From: an uncultured Clostridia bacterium
GTDB lineage: Bacteria; Bacillota_A; Clostridia; Oscillospirales; Oscillospiraceae
DNA length: 18,919 nucleotides
Direction of reading: 5' to 3'
NCBI GenBank assembly: GCA_946410505.1
Contig: CAMKAP010000012.1
Location: 1-18,919, forward strand
The notes under the pieces were generated by a model. That model did no database searches. It was not told the DNA's origin and saw only the letters and a list, made by a program, of their open reading frames with translations. Shown here in pieces: positions 14,049-18,919 of this stretch; the stretch's first letter is position 1, and the number at the start of each line of letters is the position of its first letter. Position numbers and translations under genes: made by a program.

Positions 14049-14077
14049 TTTACAATTTTGAAATATTTCCCTATAAT
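14049..14077 (+). promoter_or_regulatory. Sigma-A promoter of the ABC transporter operon
   Basis: TTTACA (14049-14054), 17-bp spacer, TATAAT (14072-14077), nearly ideal, with a start near 14084 and a leader of about 63 bases containing the second 21-bp dyad. The gap 13942-14146 holds no gene. Confidence 0.78.
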
Positions 14078-14084
14078 TATTTCA
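14059..14084. repeat. AT-rich inverted repeat bracketing the -10 box
   Basis: TGAAAT (14059-14064) and ATTTCA (14079-14084) flank the -10, and inside the first arm GAAATATTTC (14060-14069) is a perfect 10-bp palindrome. Just upstream AAATTG, five bases, CAATTT (14042-14058) spans the -35. Possible regulator sites; in such AT-rich DNA chance is a real alternative. Confidence 0.35.
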
Positions 14085-14113
14085 GACGCTGCAAGTTATT
14101 TTTTTGTGGCTAA

Positions 14114-14134
14114 TTAATTAAATTTGTTAATCAA
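14114..14134. promoter_or_regulatory. 21-bp dyad, proposed ROK repressor operator O2
   Basis: TTAATTAA, five bases, TTAATCAA: an inverted repeat with one mismatch, the same layout as the dyad at 9785-9805. It lies in the predicted leader, ending right before the AAGGAG ribosome site, where a bound repressor would act as a roadblock. Confidence 0.6.
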
Positions 14135-14146
14135 AGGAGAACGCGT

Positions 14147-15421
14147 ATGAAAAAGGTATTTGCCCTGCTGCTCGTACTGGTAATGGTTTTCGCACTGTTC
14201 CCCGTATCGCAGCCCGCCTACGCCGATGACGAGATCGTCATCAACTTCCCCAGCATCTGGGTCGGCACCGACTCCAAGTCTGAGTACATGAGTAAGCTGA
14301 TCGATGCTTTCAACGCTGAAAACGCCGGTTCTATCAAGGTCGTTGTTGAAGAGCAGACCGACTACCAGGCCTACCGTGACAAGATTCGCACCGTTATCAC
14401 CACCGGCAACGCGCCCGACCTCTGCATTCTGGATACCTCTTATGACATCAAGGCCCTGATGAAATCCGGCAAATTCCTGGACCTCACTCCGTATCTGGAA
14501 GAGGGCTGGGGCGATGACTTCGAAGACGGCGTTTTTGACGCTTGGAGCGTCGACGGCAAGGTCAGCATCCTGCCCTTTGAGGCCGCTGTTTTCACCCCGA
14601 TCTACAACACCAAGATCTTTGAAGAGGCCGGTTGGGACCACTTCCCCGCCACCTATGACGAGTTCTTTAAGATGGCCGATGATGTAAAGGCCGCCGGTTA
14701 CAACGTCATGGGCCAGATGGCCGGTGAGAACGGCTGGTCCTCCATGCTGTGGTACTCCCTGATCGCGGAAGCCATCGGCGGCCAGGACGTCTATGCCGAC
14801 GGTCTGGAGAATCCCGCTTTCGTGCAGGCTGCCGAAATCCTCAAGAAGATGTATGACTACACCTTCGATGGCGCCGTCTCCGCCGGTGCTGCCGACGTGA
14901 ACGGTCACTTTATCGCCCGCGACACTGCTGTCTACCTCAACGGTCCCTGGTGGATCGCCAATCTCTATAAGGAAGACAACGCTGTTGACGGCGTGCTGCT
15001 GGCCGATGACTGCGAAGTCGCCAAGAATCCCGTCTATGAGGGCGGCCTGGGCGATCCCGATGCCGTAGTGACCTGCGTTCAGGCTTTCTTTGCCGCCGCC
15101 AAGCAGGACGATCCTGCCAAGGAAGCCGCCGTGGTCAAGTTCCTGCAGTACATTACCGATCCTGTGAAGGTGAAGGAGCTTTCCCTCAGCTCCGGCTCCA
15201 TGTTCTTCCTGAAGGACACCCAGCCCGACGAGCCCTCTGAGATCGCGCAGAAGGTGTACGACATCTACAACAACCGCAGCTATGCTGTGATCCACGTGCA
15301 GGGTGCTTTCCCGCCCGCCTACATTGCCGAATTCCCCTCCGCGCTTGCCGCTCTCATCAACGATGAGGTCGACGCGCAGGGCTTTGTCGATCAGCTCCAG
15401 GAAGCCATTGATATGGCCTGA
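14147..15421 (+). CDS. Extracellular solute-binding protein of a CUT1 ABC importer
   Basis: 424 residues, family 1 sugar-binding protein type. After the signal peptide the mature part begins with a beta strand (EIVINFPSIW) and shows the family's F...TGNAPDLCILD, SGKFLDLTPYL and LPFEAAVFTPIYNTKIFEEAG segments, and C-terminal FLQYITDPVKVKEL. The likely ligand is SQ or sulfoquinovosyl glycerol, from its place next to the glycosidase and its shared operator; this is inference. The odd point is the signal peptide: it ends SQPAYA-DDE and has no lipobox Cys, so it looks cleaved by signal peptidase I, whereas binding proteins of Gram-positive bacteria are usually lipid-anchored. Strong AAAGGAG ribosome site. 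Confidence 0.88.
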   Translation: MKKVFALLLVLVMVFALFPVSQPAYADDEIVINFPSIWVGTDSKSEYMSKLIDAFNAENAGSIKVVVEEQTDYQAYRDKIRTVITTGNAPDLCILDTSYDIKALMKSGKFLDLTPYLEEGWGDDFEDGVFDAWSVDGKVSILPFEAAVFTPIYNTKIFEEAGWDHFPATYDEFFKMADDVKAAGYNVMGQMAGENGWSSMLWYSLIAEAIGGQDVYADGLENPAFVQAAEILKKMYDYTFDGAVSAGAADVNGHFIARDTAVYLNGPWWIANLYKEDNAVDGVLLADDCEVAKNPVYEGGLGDPDAVVTCVQAFFAAAKQDDPAKEAAVVKFLQYITDPVKVKELSLSSGSMFFLKDTQPDEPSEIAQKVYDIYNNRSYAVIHVQGAFPPAYIAEFPSALAALINDEVDAQGFVDQLQEAIDMA

Positions 15422-15458
15422 GTCTGAGTATCCTACGAACTGAATCGAATAATCCGCT

Positions 15459-15490
15459 GTACAGGCTGCGGCTAACACCGCAGCCTGTAC
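15459..15490 (+). promoter_or_regulatory. Strong intercistronic hairpin after the binding-protein gene
   Basis: A perfect 13-bp stem, GTACAGGCTGCGG and its complement, with a 6-base loop lies between the binding-protein gene and the first permease gene. No U tract follows (CCTTACACC), so it is probably not a full terminator. Such hairpins in sugar ABC operons protect the 3' end of the binding-protein mRNA, giving more binding protein than permease. Confidence 0.65.
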
Positions 15491-15520
15491 CCTTACACCG
15501 TGTAACAAGGAGGCGGTCCT

Positions 15521-16429
15521 TTGAAACCCACACCATCTGACAGAAGAGCGCTTGTCGCTTTCATGGCCCCTGCAATCGCGGTCATGGTGGTTTTCTTTAT
15601 CATTCCCGTTATCTATGTTATCGTTGTCAGCACACTGAAATGGGACGGGATTTCTGCGCCGAATGTTGTTGGCATTGAAAACTTTGTCAAGCTCCTGAAA
15701 AACTCCACCTTCCAGCGCTCTCTGAAAAACAACATCGTCTGGGCCGCCGCGGCCGGATTTATTCAGGTCCCCCTTGCCATGGTGATGGCGATCATCCTCT
15801 CCCGCAAGCCCAGGGGCTGGAAATTCTTCCGGACGGTCTATTTCTTCCCCCAGGTCATTTCCGGTATTGCGCTGGCCACCCTGTGGCGCGCGATCTACAA
15901 CGCTGACCACGGCATGCTCAACGGTCTGCTCAATGCGATCGGTCTCGGCCGTTTTGCAACGGACTGGCTCGGAAATAAGGACACGGCGCTGCCCGCCGTT
16001 CTGATCTACTGGATCTTCTATGTGGGCTATTACATGGTCATTATGATGGCCGACATTACCACCATTGACACCTCCTACTATGAGGCGGCGACCATCGACG
16101 GCGCAACGGATTTCCAGCAGGCCATCTACATCACGATCCCGCTGATCAAGAAGACCTCCCTGCTGACCTGCGTGACGCTGGCAAGCGTCATGGGTCTCAG
16201 GCAGTTCGAGCAGGTCTATATGCTCACCAGCGGAGGCCCGAACCACCGCACCTCCACCATGGTGCTGTACATGTATGAGCGATTGCAAAGTTCAAGCTAC
16301 GGTCTTGCCAGTGCCACAGCCGTCATTTTGATCATCGTTGGCGTGATCTTCATCATTGCCATCCGCGCCCTCTTCAACGGCCGCAGTGAGACCGTCAAGC
16401 CCAAAAAGGCAAGGGGGGCAGTGAAATGA
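15521..16429 (+). CDS. ABC transporter permease, MalF/UgpA type
   Basis: 302 residues with six predicted membrane segments, the first at about residues 11-38. The cytoplasmic EAA loop that docks the ATPase is YEAATIDGATDFQQAIYITIPLI. It begins with TTG at 15521 behind a full AAGGAGG at seven-base spacing; no ATG offers a better start. Its stop overlaps the next permease start (ATGA). Paired with the upstream binding protein and downstream permease it forms the membrane channel of a CUT1 sugar importer, likely for SQ glycosides. Confidence 0.9.
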   Translation: MKPTPSDRRALVAFMAPAIAVMVVFFIIPVIYVIVVSTLKWDGISAPNVVGIENFVKLLKNSTFQRSLKNNIVWAAAAGFIQVPLAMVMAIILSRKPRGWKFFRTVYFFPQVISGIALATLWRAIYNADHGMLNGLLNAIGLGRFATDWLGNKDTALPAVLIYWIFYVGYYMVIMMADITTIDTSYYEAATIDGATDFQQAIYITIPLIKKTSLLTCVTLASVMGLRQFEQVYMLTSGGPNHRTSTMVLYMYERLQSSSYGLASATAVILIIVGVIFIIAIRALFNGRSETVKPKKARGAVK

Positions 16430-17286
16430 GTGAAACCCGTCTTCTTCCCCCGCTTCGCGGAAAAGAGCTTGTCCTCGCAATCCTGCGCTGGACCCTGATC
16501 CTCTTCTTTGCGGTCTATACGCTCTTCCCCCTGCTTTGGCTGCTGTCCTCTTCGCTCAAGACGAATTTTGAGTTTCTGGCGAAGTCCCCCTTCGCGCTGC
16601 CCTCGGTACCGCAGTGGATCAACTACAAAAACGCACTCACGGTCGCGGGTCTCGGCAGGATGCTGCTCAACTCCGTCATCGTCGGCATTTTCGCCACCCT
16701 GGTGAACGTGATCATCGCGAGCATGGGCGCCTACTGTATCTCCCGCTTCCGCTTCCGCGGCCGTGAGAGCATCTACACGCTCTTTACCGCCGGCATTCTG
16801 GTCCCGCTGAGTGCCCTGATGGTCCCTTACTTTGTCATCATCAACAAGCTCGGTCTCTACAACACCTACGGCGGCATGATCCTCCTCTACAGCGCCATCG
16901 GCATCCCCATGTCCACCTTCCTGATTCGCGGGCTGATGGATTCCATCCCCATGGATCTGGAGGAGGCAGCCTATATCGACGGCTGCGGCTTCTACGGGCG
17001 CTTCTTCCACATCATTCTGCCCCTGAGTCGCACAGGCATCGTCACCGCCGCCACCTTCCAGTTTCTCACCTGCTGGAACGAATTCATCTTTGCAAACCTG
17101 ATCGTCTCCTCCGAGAAACTGCGCACCATCCAGGTCGGTATCCGCTATTTCACCAACCAGTTTTCCACCGACTATGTGTCCATGTACGCCGCCATCGTCA
17201 TTTCGATCGTCCCCTCCATCATCGGCTATGTGCTCTTCCAGGAGCAGATCATCGCCGGCATGACCAGCGGCGCGGTCAAGGGCTGA
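16426..17286 (+). CDS. ABC transporter permease, MalG/UgpE type
   Basis: 286 residues, the second permease of the importer. It has an N-terminal membrane segment followed by the periplasm-side SSLKTNFEFLAKSPFALP typical of MalG-like proteins, then five more segments and the EAA loop LEEAAYIDGCGFYGRFFHIILPL. The C-terminus ends QEQIIAGMTSGAVKG, the usual tail of this family. Its ATG overlaps the preceding stop by four bases, so the two permeases are made in equal amount. No ATPase gene follows in this operon; a terminator-like hairpin comes 50 bases later. Confidence 0.9.
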   Translation: MSETRLLPPLRGKELVLAILRWTLILFFAVYTLFPLLWLLSSSLKTNFEFLAKSPFALPSVPQWINYKNALTVAGLGRMLLNSVIVGIFATLVNVIIASMGAYCISRFRFRGRESIYTLFTAGILVPLSALMVPYFVIINKLGLYNTYGGMILLYSAIGIPMSTFLIRGLMDSIPMDLEEAAYIDGCGFYGRFFHIILPLSRTGIVTAATFQFLTCWNEFIFANLIVSSEKLRTIQVGIRYFTNQFSTDYVSMYAAIVISIVPSIIGYVLFQEQIIAGMTSGAVKG

Positions 17287-17335
17287 AGCCATCTTTTCTC
17301 TCTGATTGACTGTCTCGGAAAAAGCAGGTTTTCCT

Positions 17336-17373
17336 GCGCCCGAACAGGCCCTGTTTTCAGGCTGTTCGGGCGC
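17336..17373 (+). terminator. Terminator after the permease operon
   Basis: GCGCCCGAACAG pairs with CTGTTCGGGCGC, extended by CCTG/CAGG across a 2-base bulge and closed by a TTTT loop; CGTTCTGTTTTG follows. A smaller hairpin (17324-17337, GCAGG/CCTGC) precedes it. The gap 17287-17526 holds no gene: only this and the next promoter. Confidence 0.7.
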
Positions 17374-17435
17374 CGTTCTGTTTTGCCGGGCAGCGGGGCG
17401 AAAACGGTAAAATTCTGCCTGACTCCAGACAAAAG

Positions 17436-17464
17436 TTGAAATTTCACTCCTTATGTGATTTAAT
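17436..17464 (+). promoter_or_regulatory. Candidate sigma-A promoter for the ATPase/second permease genes
   Basis: TTGAAA (17436-17441), 17 bp, TTTAAT (17459-17464). A perfect palindrome TGAAATTTCA (17437-17446) overlaps the -35 and is similar to the GAAATATTTC palindrome at the binding-protein promoter. No copy of the 21-bp dyad is seen here. Confidence 0.5.
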
Positions 17465-17526
17465 GGAAATATCCTGTATTCCGCGCACTGCAGATGTCCA
17501 ATTTAAACGCAAAGGGATGAATTGCC

Positions 17527-18624
17527 ATGAAAGTTGTTTTGCAGCATCTGACGAAAAAATTCCCCAGCCACAATAAAAAGGGCGAGGAAGTTACAGCCGT
17601 CAACGATTTCACTTTTGAGATCCCCGACGGAAAGCTGATCGGTCTGCTTGGACCCTCCGGCTGCGGCAAGAGCACCACGCTGAATCTGATCTGCGGCCTG
17701 GAATCCCCCACCAGCGGGCACATCTTCTTCGGGGAGGACGACGTGACCCGTCTGCCGCCCGAAAACCGCGGTGTGGGGCTCGTATTTCAGAACTATGCCC
17801 TCTATCCCCATTTGACCGTCCGGCAGAATATTCTCTTCCCTCTTCAGAATCTGAAGGGTAAGGATAAGCTCTCCAAGGCGGAGATGAACAGGAAAGCGGA
17901 AGAGGCTGCCCGGCTGGTGCAGATCGAGCAGCTGATGGAGCGAAAACCCGCGGAGATGTCCGGTGGTCAGCAGCAGCGCGTCGCCATCGCCCGGGCACTG
18001 GTGAAGATGCCCCGCGTCCTGCTGCTGGACGAACCGCTTTCGAATCTGGACGCCCGCCTGCGTTTGCAGACCCGCGAGGAGATCCGCCGCATCCAGCGCG
18101 AAACCGGAATCACCACCATTTTCGTTACCCATGACCAGGAGGAGGCCATGAGCATCTCCGATCTGATCGTCGTGATGAAGGACGGCGTCGTACATCAGAT
18201 CGGACAGCCCCAGAATGTCTATGACGAGCCTGTGAATCTCTTTGTCGCCAAGTTCCTCGGCACGCCGCCCATCAACGTCTTTGAGGGCGAGGTGCGCGGC
18301 GGTGTCCTCTATATCGGTGAGGACGGCGTGATGAACTTGAAGGGAATATCTGACCGCAAGGTTTTCGTGGGCGTCCGCCCCGAGGGCTTCCGGCTGGAGG
18401 CCGCCGGTCCGCTCAGCTGCCATCTGCAGGCAGTGGAGGTCATGGGCCGTGACCGCAGCGTTGTCTCTACCCACCCGGCTGCAGTCAGCGAGACGATCCG
18501 CGCCATCATCTCCTCTGAGGAGGAGATCGACGCCGGGCATGAATCCGTTCGCTTCGCCCTCAAGCCCGCCAAGGTCCATATTTTCGACGCCGCGACCGAA
18601 GAGCGCATCCCCTTTGAGGTCTGA
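17527..18624 (+). CDS. Sugar ABC transporter ATPase, UgpC/MsmX/MalK type
   Basis: 365 residues. Nucleotide-binding domain: Walker A GPSGCGKST (about 43-51), Q-loop FQNYALYPHLTV, signature MSGGQQQRVAIARAL, Walker B RVLLLDEPLSNLD and the switch His in FVTHDQEEA. After about residue 235 comes the OB-fold regulatory domain found in MalK-type ATPases (NVFEGEV, VFVGVRPEGF). This class can energise several importers, so it may serve the ATPase-less importer upstream as well as the system whose permease follows it. The N-terminal part has a small insertion (SHNKKGEEV) before the first strand. AAAGGG lies about ten bases before the ATG. Confidence 0.92.
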   Translation: MKVVLQHLTKKFPSHNKKGEEVTAVNDFTFEIPDGKLIGLLGPSGCGKSTTLNLICGLESPTSGHIFFGEDDVTRLPPENRGVGLVFQNYALYPHLTVRQNILFPLQNLKGKDKLSKAEMNRKAEEAARLVQIEQLMERKPAEMSGGQQQRVAIARALVKMPRVLLLDEPLSNLDARLRLQTREEIRRIQRETGITTIFVTHDQEEAMSISDLIVVMKDGVVHQIGQPQNVYDEPVNLFVAKFLGTPPINVFEGEVRGGVLYIGEDGVMNLKGISDRKVFVGVRPEGFRLEAAGPLSCHLQAVEVMGRDRSVVSTHPAAVSETIRAIISSEEEIDAGHESVRFALKPAKVHIFDAATEERIPFEV

Positions 18625-18637
18625 AGGGAGGCGCTCC

Positions 18638-18919
18638 ATGCAGAAGAAGAACTGGAAAGCCTGGCTGTATCTGCTGCCTGCCATCGCCTTCCTCGGCGTA
18701 TTCATGGTCTACCCGCTGGTGGATGTTTTCGTCTACTCTTTCGAGGAGGGCTATAATTCCGCGTCCCAGACCTTCTGGGGCACTGGCCTCTATAACTATT
18801 CCTACGTCCTGCACGACCCCTACTTCCTGCAGGCTGTGAAGAACACCTTCATTCTGGTCATCATCACCGTCCCCGTCTCCACGGGTCTGGCGCTTCTGAT
18901 TTCCGTGGGGCTCAACTCC
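18638..18919 (+). CDS. ABC transporter permease, MalF/UgpA type (C-terminus cut by window edge)
   Basis: The first 94 residues of a second MalF-like permease, read directly from the sequence: MQKKNWKAWLYLLPAIAFLGVFMVYPLVDVFVYSF, then a loop with GTGLYNYSYVLHDPYFLQAVKNTFILV, matching the FxGLxNYxxxLxDPxFxxAlxNT pattern of CUT1 permeases, and the start of the next membrane segments. GGGAGG precedes the ATG, 13 bases after the ATPase stop, so the two form an operon. It is distinct from the permease at 15521. The substrate is unknown; its UgpA-like look leaves room for a glycerol-containing compound. Confidence 0.88.
   Translation, partial: MQKKNWKAWLYLLPAIAFLGVFMVYPLVDVFVYSFEEGYNSASQTFWGTGLYNYSYVLHDPYFLQAVKNTFILVIITVPVSTGLALLISVGLNS

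Noticed and set aside
14114..16288. Very long open frame on the minus strand opposite the binding-protein and permease genes.
   Set aside because: Same pattern: antisense to clear ABC transporter genes, no ribosome site or family motif, and low-complexity composition.
1..18919. CRISPR arrays, tRNA/rRNA genes, insertion sequences and phage genes.
   Set aside because: None seen: no regularly spaced repeats, no cloverleaf-like segments I could recognise, and no transposase, integrase or phage proteins among the readable genes.

Overview
The window looks like chromosomal DNA of a fairly GC-rich, spore-forming Clostridia-class bacterium, probably an Oscillospiraceae-type gut commensal. Support comes from an intact sporulation sigma-K gene, Gram-positive style AGGAGG ribosome sites, strong sigma-A promoters, CUT1 sugar ABC transporters and an ROK repressor. 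The taxonomic placement is inference; no rRNA or tRNA is visible. Genes 1-9764 lie on the minus strand and genes 9918-18919 on the plus strand, diverging from one compact control region.

The minus-strand left part is general: a tatB-tatA-tatC operon (tatC cut by the window edge), an asparaginase plus lipoprotein FMN transferase (ApbE) pair, and sigK. The centre (4209-13941) reads as a catabolic locus for sulfoquinovose (SQ, the sulfonated sugar of plant sulfolipid) by the transketolase route (sulfo-TK). The parts are: a cytosolic GH31 enzyme with the sulfonate-binding residues of E. coli YihQ; a FucI-like isomerase (SQ to 6-deoxy-6-sulfofructose); a split two-subunit transketolase; an RpiB/LacAB-like isomerase whose ring-opening His and phosphate-binding Arg positions are replaced; an iron-type alcohol dehydrogenase (sulfoacetaldehyde to isethionate); an EamA/DMT membrane protein (candidate sulfonate exporter); and an ROK repressor. 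No sugar kinase, aldolase or transaldolase is in the locus, which fits sulfo-TK and not the sulfo-EMP, sulfo-ED or sulfo-SFT routes.

The right part holds uptake genes: a solute-binding protein with two permeases but no ATPase, then an MsmX/UgpC-type ATPase followed by the start of another permease. The cytosolic SQ glycosidase implies import of intact SQ glycosides such as sulfoquinovosyl glycerol.

Regulation is unusually readable. The two divergent operons have sigma-A promoters with 17-bp spacers whose -35 boxes form the two ends of a perfect 20-bp palindrome (9833-9852). Two similar 21-bp dyads (9785-9805 and 14114-14134) sit at the start of the minus operon and in the leader of the binding-protein operon, and are proposed as operators of the ROK repressor. 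The sulfo-TK pathway itself has been described in Clostridium; the regulatory architecture, the exporter, the non-lipoprotein binding protein and the isomerase substitutions are the parts most worth a second look.
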